Positions 1 to 7,405 are shown, counted from the first letter of the stretch. The stretch: DNA of 62,629 bases from Candidatus Coproplasma stercoravium (GCA_018713165.1 DVFR01000014.1:1-62629), one strand, 5' to 3'. The notes: generated from the letters alone by a model not told the origin. Program-made: numbers and translations.

Positions 1-24
1 GCGCCGCCGCAAAAGCGGCGGCGC
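1..24. terminator. Perfect GC hairpin upstream of rseP
   Basis: A 10-bp perfect stem closes an AAAA loop (1-24) just before the rseP ribosome binding site. No T-run follows on the plus strand, so it may be an intergenic or processing hairpin of the upstream gene rather than a full intrinsic terminator. Confidence 0.5.
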
Positions 25-47
25 GCCATACTTTAAGGGATATAATT

Positions 48-1172
48 TTGCAACTGCTTTCCATTTCCTCCGCGCTGGGCGCGGTTGGCGCGGTGCTCCT
101 TGCCATACTCATTCTGCTCGCGATGATAACCATTCACGAGTTCGGACACTACGTCGCCGGCAAATCGCTCGGCTTTAAAATAAACGAGTTCGCCGTAGGT
201 TTCGGCCCCGCGCTGATAAAGCGCAGGAGCAAAAAATCGGGCGAGGTGTTTTCGGTGCGCGCAATACCGCTCGGCGGCTACTGCGCGTTCGAGGGCGAGG
301 AGACCGAAGAGGGGCTTTTATCCAGAAACAGTTTCAATTCAAAGCCGCCGTGGCAGCGCATAATCGTGCTCGTTTCGGGCGCGCTGTTCAACTATATCAC
401 GGCGGTGATACTTATAATAATTTCCTTCCTCGCCTTCGGGCAGATGGTGCTGCGGATAGACGGCGTAACTTATCCCGAGGGGTACGACCAGTCGAACAGT
501 TTCGTCGCGGGCGACGTCATTCTGGAGGCGGAGGGGCAGGGCGTGTATCTCACGACCGATTTGATGAGCGCGCTCGAAGGCAAGCTCTCGGGCGAACGCG
601 CTCAGTTCACCGTCGTGCGCGGCGGCAGCGTGACCGATATTTACGTAAGCCTGCGGCAGGACTGCCTGTTCGAAAATTCGTCAGATACCTCGCGGCTGTG
701 GGGCGCGCTCGGGCTGGATACCGAGGTGCGCGACGACGGCAACGCCTACTGGACGGTGGGAACGGAAAGCTACCGCTTTTCGTTCTCTGAAAGCTGCGGG
801 CGGGCGTTCGGCTATTCCTTTAAAATTGCGGGCACAATCTTCCGCGTGCTCGGCGAACTGATAACGGGCGATATCGGGCTCAGCGCGATGGGCGGCCCCG
901 TCACCACTATAAAACTCACCTCCGAGCTTGCCTCGCAGGGCGTGCAGAGTTTTTTGGAGATTGCGGCATATATAGGGGTCAATCTCGCCGTTTTCAACCT
1001 TTTGCCCATTCCCGCGCTCGACGGCAGCAAGGTTATTTTCTGCCTTATCGAATGGATATTCAAAAAACCCGTGCCGAGGAGAATTGAGGCGGCCATTCAC
1101 GCCGCCGGCTTTATCCTTATTCTGCTCTTTGCCGTCCTTGTGGATATTTTGCAGTTTGCCCGCTGCGGATAG
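48..1172 (+). CDS. rseP: RIP zinc metalloprotease RseP (site-2 protease)
   Basis: Intramembrane protease that cleaves membrane-bound anti-sigma factors and signal-peptide remnants. The zinc motif HEFGH is at residues 30-34 in the first membrane helix. A PDZ-like periplasm-facing segment follows in the middle, and the C-terminal NLLPIPALDG motif (about 317-326) supplies the third zinc ligand region. The 374-aa length is normal for the family. The start is TTG at 48, with AAGGGA about 8 bases upstream; no better ATG lies nearby. In Bacillota this gene usually follows dxr, which would lie left of the window. Family assignment is firm; the particular substrate is unknown. Confidence 0.95.
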   Translation: MQLLSISSALGAVGAVLLAILILLAMITIHEFGHYVAGKSLGFKINEFAVGFGPALIKRRSKKSGEVFSVRAIPLGGYCAFEGEETEEGLLSRNSFNSKPPWQRIIVLVSGALFNYITAVILIIISFLAFGQMVLRIDGVTYPEGYDQSNSFVAGDVILEAEGQGVYLTTDLMSALEGKLSGERAQFTVVRGGSVTDIYVSLRQDCLFENSSDTSRLWGALGLDTEVRDDGNAYWTVGTESYRFSFSESCGRAFGYSFKIAGTIFRVLGELITGDIGLSAMGGPVTTIKLTSELASQGVQSFLEIAAYIGVNLAVFNLLPIPALDGSKVIFCLIEWIFKKPVPRRIEAAIHAAGFILILLFAVLVDILQFARCG

Positions 1173-1203
1173 CTGCCGAGCGGCACGAATAAATTTTAAA
1201 TAA

Positions 1204-1238
1204 AAAAGCCGCGGCGGAAATTTTTCCGCCGCGGCTTT
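1204..1238. terminator. Bidirectional terminator between rseP and thiT
   Basis: A long GC-rich inverted repeat flanked by A-run and T-run sits between the convergent ends of rseP (plus) and thiT (minus). It can terminate both transcripts. Confidence 0.8.
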
Positions 1239-1304
1239 ATGCAATTATTTCCGCCATATATGCGGTTCAATCGCAATTTTTGCGCGTAAAAATTTGCAAT
1301 TTAT

Positions 1305-2549
1305 TTACTGTGCGTTTCCCGCAGCGGGTATTTCTTCGGTGTGAACGCTGACGATAGTCTTTTCAAAGTTGCCGTAGCGTAACACCTGCTTGCGGAAGTT
1401 TGCCGAAGAGAGCAGTATCACACCCACTACAATCACTATTACTATTTCGGGAATGACATACATCGACTGATATACAAACGAATAGAAATAGGGGTTGGCA
1501 AGCGCCGAAATGCCGTATTCCTCGGCGTAGTCTGCACCGAACGTGCCGAATGCGAACACGCCCGAGAAGTAGTGGGAGATATAGCGCATAACGCCCGCGA
1601 TTATCGCGCCGAGGGTGAACTGCGTGCGCATTTTTCCTTTGAGCGAAGCAACGTTGCGGAGGCAGCCCGTAAGTGCCATAGCCATAAACGCAACGAGATA
1701 GTCGAGCGCAAACTGTGCGGGGTGCAAAAGCCAAGGGTCTTGTATCGCCTGTAAAAAGCCGTATACTATGCCGGCAATGAGCCCTTTCTTGCAGCCGAAC
1801 ATGTAGCTGTACAGCATGAGGGGGAGCATGGAGGCGAACGTTATAGAGCCGCCCATGGGCATATGCAGTATTCTTATGTACGAGAGCGCGAACGAAAGCG
1901 CTATGCTTATGGCTGCAAAGGTTATCGCGCGCGTGTCGAAGCCTTTGGTTTTATCGGTTATAAAGGAAACGACAATGATTATCGCGGTGAGCGCGATGGC
2001 GCTTATGTAGAGCCCTGCGTCGGTCGCGCCGTCGAGAGTGACTCCGTTCCAGTCGCCCGCGTCGCCCGTGGCATAGTAAACTATAAGGCATACAATCGCC
2101 GCAACGAGCGCCGCGCCGCCAAGGCTGAGCGCAGCTATTTTAACGGGCTTTACGGGTTTGAACGCCACCGCAATGCCGCCGGCTATGGCAACTATCGCAA
2201 ACACGAGAAGAGGGTAGAACGTTATGGGTACGAGGTAATCTTCGCCTGCGTTCACGTCGGCGAAATAGAATGCCGAAAAGGCAACTATTGCCGTAACCAC
2301 ATAGGCGAGCGCCACAAACAGTCCCACTTTGTTTGCTATTTTCTGCCTTTTGTCGGCAACAACCTCGCCCTGAACGGGTTTGGGAGCCGTAAAGTAAAAG
2401 GCAACTTTAACAGCGATAAATGCAATCACAAGTGCAATCGCAAGCCACAGCATAATTGTGCGGCAGCTGTCGGCGGCAGTTTCAAAGTTGGCGAAATAGT
2501 TCTCTATGTCGCCGAACAGGTCTGAAAATGCCAGCATTGAAAAATTCAT
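1305..2549 (-). CDS. thiT: ThiT-like thiamine ECF transporter S component with long N-terminal membrane extension
   Basis: Substrate-binding membrane subunit of an energy-coupling-factor thiamine importer; it needs a shared EcfA/EcfT module that is not in this window. The last ~200 residues match ThiT: GGSITFASMLPLMLYSY, KKGLIAGIVYGFLQAIQDP, the HPAQFALDY stretch and RYISHYFSGV. ThiT is normally under 200 aa. Here 414 aa are encoded, because about 200 N-terminal residues carry roughly five additional hydrophobic helices of unknown role. The ATG at 2549 has an AAAGGAGG site. A TPP riboswitch and terminator precede the gene, which independently supports thiamine as the substrate. The N-terminal segment resembles nothing I recognise. 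Confidence 0.88.
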   Translation of the reverse strand: MNFSMLAFSDLFGDIENYFANFETAADSCRTIMLWLAIALVIAFIAVKVAFYFTAPKPVQGEVVADKRQKIANKVGLFVALAYVVTAIVAFSAFYFADVNAGEDYLVPITFYPLLVFAIVAIAGGIAVAFKPVKPVKIAALSLGGAALVAAIVCLIVYYATGDAGDWNGVTLDGATDAGLYISAIALTAIIIVVSFITDKTKGFDTRAITFAAISIALSFALSYIRILHMPMGGSITFASMLPLMLYSYMFGCKKGLIAGIVYGFLQAIQDPWLLHPAQFALDYLVAFMAMALTGCLRNVASLKGKMRTQFTLGAIIAGVMRYISHYFSGVFAFGTFGADYAEEYGISALANPYFYSFVYQSMYVIPEIVIVIVVGVILLSSANFRKQVLRYGNFEKTIVSVHTEEIPAAGNAQ

Positions 2550-2573
2550 AAAATGTCCTCCTTTTACCGCCGA

Positions 2574-2624
2574 AAAGAAAAAGGGCGTCCTCTTTTTTTA
2601 CGCGCAAAAATAAAGAGAACGACC
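2574..2624 (-). terminator. Riboswitch-controlled intrinsic terminator upstream of thiT
   Basis: On the minus strand, 2624-2612 pairs with 2595-2584 in a ~12-bp stem with one bulge, followed by a U-rich tract (2583-2574). It lies between the TPP aptamer and the thiT ribosome binding site, as expected for transcriptional attenuation (TPP bound gives OFF). The antiterminator pairing was not worked out. Confidence 0.8.
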
Positions 2625-2644
2625 TTCAAATTATATGGTCTTTG

Positions 2645-2720
2645 TACTATCGCTCAAGCATTACCTTGCCGATTCAAAGGGTATAATCTCAGCCCGCGAC
2701 TGCGGACACCCCCGACGGTA
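2645..2720 (-). promoter_or_regulatory. TPP riboswitch (THI element)
   Basis: Read on the minus strand, the element shows GGGGUG, then GCUGAGA, an ACCC/GGGU pairing, GAAUCGG, GGUAAUGC and GCGAU, in the order of the TPP aptamer. P1 is formed by 2720-2713 with 2652-2645 (one mismatch). It precedes thiT, a classical TPP-riboswitch target. Confidence 0.92.
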
Positions 2721-2762
2721 TTAATTTGTTATTTGCGGGGCTATGCCCCGATTTCCCAAAAA

Positions 2763-2791
2763 ATTATATTCCAAAAGTCTTTGCAAGTCAA
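2763..2791 (-). promoter_or_regulatory. Sigma-A promoter of thiT
   Basis: TTGACT (2791-2786) and TATAAT (2768-2763) are separated by 17 bases on the minus strand, about 43 bases upstream of the TPP aptamer. Confidence 0.85.
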
Positions 2792-2799
2792 TCGTTTTA

Positions 2800-2828
2800 T
2801 TGAAATTGCCGATAATTTATAGTATAAT
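2800..2828 (+). promoter_or_regulatory. Sigma-A promoter of the yfbR-like gene
   Basis: TTGAAA (2800-2805), a 17-base spacer and TATAAT (2823-2828). It is divergent from the thiT promoter, with only 8 bases between the two -35 boxes. Confidence 0.85.
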
Positions 2829-2888
2829 TTGTATAGTTCACCGCCGCGTGCGCACGCACGCGTATCATTATATATAAGGAGAAATTTT

Positions 2889-3479
2889 ATGCCCTACAAT
2901 TTTTATGCCTTTATGGACAGAATGAAGTATATAAAGCGCTGGTCGCTCATGCGCTCCGTGAGGGAGGAGAACATAATGGAACACTCCCAGCAGGTGGCGT
3001 TCATCGCGCACGCGCTTGCCGTTATAGAGAACAAGATTTTCGGAGGCAACGTCGACGCGGGCAAGTGCGCCCTCTATGCCATATATCACGAGTGCTCGGA
3101 GGTGCTCACAGGCGATTTGCCCACGCCCATAAAGTATTTCAACCGCTCAATCACGGGCGCTTATAAGGATATAGAGGGCGTCGCGTGCGACAGGCTCCTC
3201 TCAACCCTCCCCGAAGAGCTTGAAGAGGAGCTCGCGCCGTTCGTAAAGCCGAATACGGACAGCGCGGAGTGGAAGATAGTAAAGGCGGCGGACAGGCTCT
3301 CGGCATACATCAAGTGCTTAGAGGAGCGCCGCTGCGGCAACACCGAGTTTGAAAAGGCCGAAAAGAGCATTAAGGACGATATTGCCGCCCGCAAAATGCG
3401 CTCCGTCGACTATTTTATGGAAAATTTCATTCCGCCCTTCAACGTATCGCTCGACGAGCTCGAAAAGGGGATAATGTAA
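2889..3479 (+). CDS. yfbR: HD-domain 5'-deoxynucleotidase, YfbR family
   Basis: Predicted metal-dependent phosphohydrolase that removes phosphate from (deoxy)nucleoside monophosphates. The HD-type metal ligands are visible as MEHSQQVA near the N-terminus and YHECSEVLTGDLPTP further on, the latter typical of YfbR. I start it at ATG 2889 (196 aa), which has AAGGAG 7 bases upstream, not at the longer reading that would begin at 2829 next to the promoter -10 box. It is transcribed alone and ends at a terminator. The exact nucleotide substrate cannot be read from sequence. Confidence 0.9.
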   Translation: MPYNFYAFMDRMKYIKRWSLMRSVREENIMEHSQQVAFIAHALAVIENKIFGGNVDAGKCALYAIYHECSEVLTGDLPTPIKYFNRSITGAYKDIEGVACDRLLSTLPEELEEELAPFVKPNTDSAEWKIVKAADRLSAYIKCLEERRCGNTEFEKAEKSIKDDIAARKMRSVDYFMENFIPPFNVSLDELEKGIM

Positions 3480-3555
3480 CACGGGGCGCACGCGCGCCAT
3501 ATAATATCGCGCGGAAATAATATATAATAAGGCAACAATGTTATAATAAAAAAGC

Positions 3556-3596
3556 GTCCCCCGCACGGCTTCGCGCCGTTCGGGGGATACCTTTTG
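3556..3596 (+). terminator. Intrinsic terminator after yfbR
   Basis: A CCCCCG...CGGGGG stem with an inner ACGG/CCGT extension, followed by CTTTTG. Confidence 0.75.
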
Positions 3597-4115
3597 TAAC
3601 GCATTTTCGCTTTTTGCACTTTTTACTTAAGGAGGGGGAGGAGAACTTTTGCCCCCGCCGCGCCTTTTCCCTGATTGTTCCGTGCGTGATTGCGGGCACC
3701 CTGCAACCCCGCACATCCCGCGCACCGGGCTCTCAACCTCATTCACGCCTGACCACCGACGTTCAGGGCTGCACACGCGTATGCGTTTAATCCTTTTCCC
3801 TGTTTGCCCGCCGCATATTCTGCGGCTTACGTTTTTTGCGTTGCTTCTTTTTATTATGCGGCTTTTTCGCCGCCAAATAAAGTACGCTTTTTTGTTTTAA
3901 AAGGCTTTTAAGGCGCCGCTACTTCGCAATTAAACAAGCCTTGCGCGCACGTTTTTCGGGATAAATAAGCTCGCTTCAATTTCCAGCGCCGCGCTTCGGC
4001 TTATCTGCCCTTTCGCCCTTTGTTGCCCATATATTTTGTGACTTTCGCTCGGCCGGTTCCCTGATACGGCGGGAGAGGAAATGCGCGCTTCCTTTTTTAA
4101 CCGGCAGCTTGGGCA
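3597..4115. other. Gene-poor, strand-asymmetric stretch
   Basis: The plus strand is strongly pyrimidine-rich and no reading frame resembles a known protein. A purine-rich block, AAGGAGGGGGAGGAG, precedes a TTG at 3649 that opens an 83-codon frame (to 3900), Pro/Arg-rich and then hydrophobic. Its composition looks like by-chance coding, so I do not call it a gene. The remainder shows only short hairpins. Confidence 0.5.
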
Positions 4116-4145
4116 CAAAAACCTGCACAATTACGTCTGTGCAGG
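4116..4145 (-). terminator. Minus-strand intrinsic terminator closing the tiny-ORF unit
   Basis: CCTGCACA/TGTGCAGG forms an 8-bp perfect stem with an 8-base loop. On the minus strand it is followed by TTTTTG. Confidence 0.75.
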
Positions 4146-4614
4146 TATTGTATTCGGATTTATTATTTAGTTTTGAAATTTCGAGACCCGCTTCCGCTTT
4201 TTATACGGTGCCATCACTGCACTTGCGGCAAACGCCTTACAGGTAAATCTCTTAATTTTCGTTCCTCGCGCCTTCAAGCTTTCTTTCCTTGCAGCTTCAA
4301 AGGGTAGTGGTGTTCCCAAAATTTTTCTTTTCGTTCTTTCCCGCGACTTGCGCGCCCTGAACTTCAATCCTCGGGCAAATTGTAGTAATTTCTCCGTCTG
4401 TCCGAACTTTCGTATCCGGAATTGAAAATTCTTTCTTTCAGAGTCGTTAAAACTCTCTGCCGGATAATTTCCGTCCGTTTGCGAAAGAATCGGGAAAAAT
4501 TTCAAAGAGTTGTTTCGGGAATGCCACTCGCGCTTATCTTCTGCGCGGTGGGGCGGCTTTCAGACCCGATTTCCGAAAACCGATTTAGCTCCCTGCGAAC
4601 TCAAAACCGTGTTT

Positions 4615-4647
4615 TCAGAATAAGGTCTCCCGGGTAAAACTGTTCAT
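4615..4647 (-). CDS. Tiny ORF c (10 aa) with a strong ribosome binding site
   Basis: MNSFTRETLF is encoded from ATG 4647, preceded by AAGGAGGG at ideal spacing. It is the third small ORF of a minus-strand unit whose promoter lies at 4894-4921. No family is recognised. It may be a leader peptide, a truncated gene start or a chance ORF behind a real Shine-Dalgarno site. Confidence 0.35.
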   Translation of the reverse strand: MNSFTRETLF

Positions 4648-4664
4648 CGGACTACCCTCCTTGT

Positions 4665-4706
4665 TTACGTAGTAGCTTTGCGGAAGTAAAGAATTTTTTT
4701 CGTCAT
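4665..4706 (-). CDS. Tiny ORF b (13 aa) with a strong ribosome binding site
   Basis: MTKKILYFRKATT is encoded from ATG 4706 with a perfect AAGGAGG upstream. It ends 17 bases before ORF c begins. The peptide is basic and resembles a conventional protein N-terminus cut short by TAA. Function is unknown. Whether it is translated is not known, but two consecutive perfect ribosome binding sites are unlikely by chance. Confidence 0.4.
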   Translation of the reverse strand: MTKKILYFRKATT

Positions 4707-4739
4707 GGTTTTTTACCTCCTTGCTATTCAATTTATATC

Positions 4740-4862
4740 TCAACGGGCGGTTCGCATTTTCGCTTCCCGCTCTACGGTATAACATTGACCCCCTTTCGGG
4801 GCTACTTGAACTTCATCTTTTACCTCTTTTAAGTTATTCGTCAAAATGTTTAGCGCTAACAT
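4740..4862 (-). CDS. Small ORF a (40 aa), first in the minus-strand unit
   Basis: The ATG at 4862 lies about 25 bases after the inferred transcription start. The 40-residue product is polar, with LTNNLKEVKDEVQV near the start and CYTVEREAKMR near the end, and it looks more protein-like than random. The Shine-Dalgarno match is weak (AAAAACGAAC). Inside it, a GAGG-preceded ATG (about 4812) opens an overlapping 4-codon frame, and a GCCCC/GGGGG hairpin is present. No homologue is recognised. Confidence 0.4.
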   Translation of the reverse strand: MLALNILTNNLKEVKDEVQVAPKGGQCYTVEREAKMRTAR

Positions 4863-4893
4863 TTTTTGTTCGTTTTTATCTTTTTGTACCTTC

Positions 4894-4921
4894 ATTATAG
4901 CATGCGATTTGCGTTTGTCAA
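4894..4921 (-). promoter_or_regulatory. Sigma-A promoter of the tiny-ORF unit
   Basis: On the minus strand, TTGACA (4921-4916), a 16-base spacer and TATAAT (4899-4894). Confidence 0.8.
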
Positions 4922-5075
4922 GGGGTAAATCAAAAAAAATTTAAAAAATTTTGCGGTTTGTGCGTTATGACGGTTGCGCGTAATAAGGGATGCGCGCATG
5001 CGCGCGAACTTTGGGCAAACGGGATAAAAAGGCCTGTTTTGCGGCGGAAAGGGGGTGTATACCGCCTTAAAGTGC

Positions 5076-5104
5076 TTGACAAATCCGTAAAGGTGGGGTA
5101 TATT
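5076..5104 (+). promoter_or_regulatory. Sigma-A promoter of the STAS gene
   Basis: TTGACA (5076-5081), 17 bases, TATATT (5099-5104). Confidence 0.85.
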
Positions 5105-5156
5105 AACTGAACTTGTTAGGCAATGCGGACGGCGCTCTGCCGCCGCGGAGGTGTTA

Positions 5157-5465
5157 ATGGAAATAAAATCAAAGCGCGAGGGCGAAGTCCTCACGGTGTG
5201 GCTCGAGGGCGACGTCTGTCCGGGATGCGTTCCGCAGACCGAGGCGTTCTTCAACGGCAACGTTGACGGCGTGAAAAAGCTGGTCGTCGATTTCGGCGGC
5301 GTAAAAAAGCTCGCAAAAGAGGGGCTCATGCTCCTGCTCTCGACCAAAAAGAAGCTCGCGGGCGCGGAGATGTCGCTCGTCAACGTCGGCGAAGAGCTCT
5401 ACGACAAGCTCGACGAGCAGGGAATCACGACGCTTATAAACATAAGCAAGCCCAAGCAGAGCTGA
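5157..5465 (+). CDS. STAS-domain protein (anti-anti-sigma-like)
   Basis: Small single-domain STAS protein (102 aa), the fold of SpoIIAA/RsbV anti-sigma-factor antagonists. The pattern MEIKSKREGEVLTVWLEGDV, then LVVDFGGVKKL and EGLMLLLSTKKKL, follows the STAS strand-helix order. The usual Asp-Ser phosphorylation site after the central strand is replaced by LAKEG, so a phosphoswitch of the classical kind looks lost. The start is ATG 5157, served by GGAGG at 5147-5151; a GTG at 5151 overlaps that site and is less likely. It is monocistronic, and no anti-sigma kinase lies nearby. Confidence 0.75.
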   Translation: MEIKSKREGEVLTVWLEGDVCPGCVPQTEAFFNGNVDGVKKLVVDFGGVKKLAKEGLMLLLSTKKKLAGAEMSLVNVGEELYDKLDEQGITTLINISKPKQS

Positions 5466-5756
5466 GCAAAGCGGCGGAGATTTCCCGAAAAAGTTGCCGC
5501 CGTAAGGATTCGGCGGTTTAAAACTGAATATTGCGGGGCGGACGCGGAACTTTGCGCCCGCCCTTTGGATTTCGTTTATGGGTCGGTTTTATAAAAATTT
5601 GAGGTTTGCGTTTTTTCGCCCGCGGGTGCGCGTTTTTGCGCCCGCGGGCTCAGTTTATGCAGATTATCTGAAGTTTTGCGCGCAAAAGCGCTCCTTGCGT
5701 GCATTTTTTGGCAAAATTTACCTGTTTTGGGCATCGTTTTTTATAAATTGCGCCGT
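5466..5756. other. Intergenic region with GC hairpins
   Basis: Two GC-rich inverted repeats (about 5528-5565, followed by TTT, and 5618-5650) can end the STAS transcript. No gene is seen; a 60-codon frame at 5578 has no ribosome binding site. Confidence 0.55.
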
Positions 5757-5785
5757 TTGACATATCTTTTTTGCGGTGTTAAAAT
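5757..5785 (+). promoter_or_regulatory. Sigma-A promoter
   Basis: TTGACA (5757-5762), 17 bases, TAAAAT (5780-5785), upstream of the membrane protein gene at 5819. Confidence 0.8.
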
Positions 5786-5818
5786 TATGTTGAAATACAA
5801 AAAAGGTGAAAGGTTTCT

Positions 5819-6385
5819 ATGACCGAGGACGGCATAAAGCTCACGCCGCTTGCGGGACGCGTGGTTATAAACAAGAGAGAGGCGATAACGGGGTCGGTGT
5901 TCCTCGCCATACTCATAAATATCTTTATCCTCGTAGCAGTCCAGGCGCTCAACGTGCTCTTTCTGCGCAGCATTCCCGCGCTGTTCTGGACACTCACCGC
6001 GCTTTTTATAGCCGCCGACGCCGTTTTGTGCGTGCTTGTGTTCCGCCGCGCCCTGTCCGACGCAAACGGCAGCCCGTCGGCGCCGCCATACACGATTGCC
6101 TACCGCCACGACGGTTTCGTCGTGCTCTGCCATAAAAACGGAGCGCGCGAGTATATTTCCGCGGCGGAGGTGACGGCTGTCCGCGCCTTCCCCGCAAAGC
6201 TCGGCTTTATCGTAAACGGCTGGGCGTATTCGGGAAATCTGAACTACGGCAAGGTCACGTTTTACCTCGCGGGCGGCGGAAAGCCGATAAAAAAGTCGGT
6301 AAAGTATGTGGTAAACTGCGTTCAGGCGGCAAACTTTATCCGCGAAGTGCTGTTAGCTCACGCAGACGAACGGAATGACGTATAA
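5819..6385 (+). CDS. Hypothetical membrane protein with two N-terminal helices
   Basis: A 188-residue protein I do not recognise. Residues ~24-48 and ~55-78 are hydrophobic membrane segments, followed by a soluble, probably cytoplasmic, domain of about 100 residues rich in beta-type sequence (YTIAYRHDGFVVLCHKNG). The layout is similar to small bacterial PH-like membrane proteins, but that is only an impression. AAAGG-type purines lie 7-15 bases before the ATG. A promoter lies at 5757-5785, and the following NERD gene starts 31 bases after its stop, so the two may be co-transcribed. Confidence 0.7.
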   Translation: MTEDGIKLTPLAGRVVINKREAITGSVFLAILINIFILVAVQALNVLFLRSIPALFWTLTALFIAADAVLCVLVFRRALSDANGSPSAPPYTIAYRHDGFVVLCHKNGAREYISAAEVTAVRAFPAKLGFIVNGWAYSGNLNYGKVTFYLAGGGKPIKKSVKYVVNCVQAANFIREVLLAHADERNDV

Positions 6386-6416
6386 TCAGAGAATTTATGA
6401 AATAAGAGGTAGTTGT

Positions 6417-7172
6417 ATGTGGTGGATAATTGGTATAGTTGTTTTAGTTGTATTTTTAATTATTATATCTGTAAGCGTAGCTTCCGTGAAAAGACCCAAA
6501 CCTACCGTGGAAGAGATAGGAGCGGAGGGCGAGAAACAGGTTAAATCGGTAATTGAAGATTATGATGGTGAACAATATGTGTTTAACAACTATATGGCGA
6601 AGAGAGATGGCAAAACAAGCCAGATTGACCATATCGTTATAAATAAGTACGGCGTTTTTGTTATTGAAACAAAAAATTATGCAGGGACAATTTTCGGCAG
6701 GGTCGACCAGCAAAAATGGACGCAGGTTCTTGCTGGCGGAAATAAAAGAAATAAGTTCTATAATCCCGTAAAGCAAAATGCCACGCACATATATCGCATC
6801 TGTAAAAATATACCGCGCAATATTGAAATTCATTCATTGGTTGTGTATGTTCGTGATATTATTGTTCGTACTGATGCGAAAAATGTAATTCCGTTATCGT
6901 GGTTGCATGGATATATTCATAGCGGCGCCGAAGTGCTTACGTCCGAGCAGATGAGAAGCGTTCGCGATTCTTTGGCTAATGCAGAAGATATTCTCACAGA
7001 TGAAAAACAGCATATAGCTGAAATTCACAAAACCCAAAGAGATTTGGAATTTGATAATATATGCCCACGCTGCGGCGGGCGGCTTGTAGTGAGAAACGGA
7101 AGGAACGGTGAATTTTACGGTTGCTCCAACTATCCGAACTGCAGATTCACTAAAAATATAGATAAGAGGTAG
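6417..7172 (+). CDS. NERD-domain protein with C-terminal topoisomerase-type zinc finger
   Basis: One N-terminal membrane anchor (residues ~2-20) is followed by a NERD nuclease-related domain. GAEGEKQV, the IDHIVI strand and VIETKNYAG carry the D...ExK signature of the restriction-endonuclease fold. The C-terminal CPRCGGRLVVRNGRNG...CSNYPNC is a zf-C4 topoisomerase finger that probably binds nucleic acid. I start at ATG 6417 (251 aa), after AGAGG; an ATG at 6375 would overlap the previous gene. The gene is visibly AT-richer than its neighbours and uses different codons, suggesting recent acquisition. Whether it cuts DNA is unknown. Confidence 0.85.
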   Translation: MWWIIGIVVLVVFLIIISVSVASVKRPKPTVEEIGAEGEKQVKSVIEDYDGEQYVFNNYMAKRDGKTSQIDHIVINKYGVFVIETKNYAGTIFGRVDQQKWTQVLAGGNKRNKFYNPVKQNATHIYRICKNIPRNIEIHSLVVYVRDIIVRTDAKNVIPLSWLHGYIHSGAEVLTSEQMRSVRDSLANAEDILTDEKQHIAEIHKTQRDLEFDNICPRCGGRLVVRNGRNGEFYGCSNYPNCRFTKNIDKR

Positions 7173-7231
7173 CAGCGTTTCGTTCATCGCAAAAAAGTGG
7201 GGCGGATTTTAAAATTTTTTTAAAAATTCGG

Positions 7232-7260
7232 TTGACAATTTCAAAAGCCGTATGTTAATA
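7232..7260 (+). promoter_or_regulatory. Promoter of the Mn-riboswitch transcript
   Basis: TTGACA (7232-7237), 17 bases, TTAATA (7255-7260). Confidence 0.7.
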
Positions 7261-7279
7261 TCTTATTGCAATTAAATCC

Positions 7280-7370
7280 CGTGGGGGAGTAGTAAGCTCG
7301 CATAAGCGAGTGGCAGTCAACCAACATCGTGGCAATTTTGCCTGGCCTGCCTTAAATTATCAGACTCACG
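7280..7370 (+). promoter_or_regulatory. yybP-ykoY manganese riboswitch
   Basis: The conserved GGGGAGUAG loop (7284-7292), GGCAGUCAACC arm and terminal AGAC loop are present in order. P1 is CGUGGG (7280-7285) paired with CUCACG (7365-7370). The P1 3' strand overlaps the 5' arm of the downstream terminator, so Mn2+-stabilised aptamer should prevent termination (ON switch). The controlled gene is a cation P-type ATPase, a usual target. Confidence 0.9.
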
Positions 7371-7405
7371 TATAACCTTTATGTCGGCTATACGGGGTCT
7401 TTTTT
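7362..7405 (+). terminator. Riboswitch expression-platform terminator
   Basis: 7362-7374 pairs with 7389-7400 (12 bp with one bulged A), followed by TTTTTT. Mutually exclusive with aptamer P1. Confidence 0.85.

Larger units (their letters stand above)
4116..4893 (-). ncRNA. Candidate ~0.77-kb minus-strand transcript with tiny ORFs and a long non-coding body
   Basis: A strong promoter and a clear intrinsic terminator bracket this region on the minus strand. After three tiny ORFs, the remaining ~470 nt are purine-rich. They hold only a 112-codon TTG-started frame (4505-4167) with no ribosome binding site and a very basic product. The layout fits a structured RNA, a decayed gene set or a multi-uORF leader; the sequence does not decide between them. 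Confidence 0.35.

Noticed and set aside
3649-3900. 83-codon ORF behind AAGGAGGGGGAGG
   Set aside because: Pyrimidine-rich low-complexity coding and a TTG start; the purine block may be chance. Noted in the intergenic entry.
4167-4505. 112-codon minus-strand ORF
   Set aside because: TTG start with no ribosome binding site, product very Lys/Arg-rich with no domain; kept only as part of the candidate RNA.
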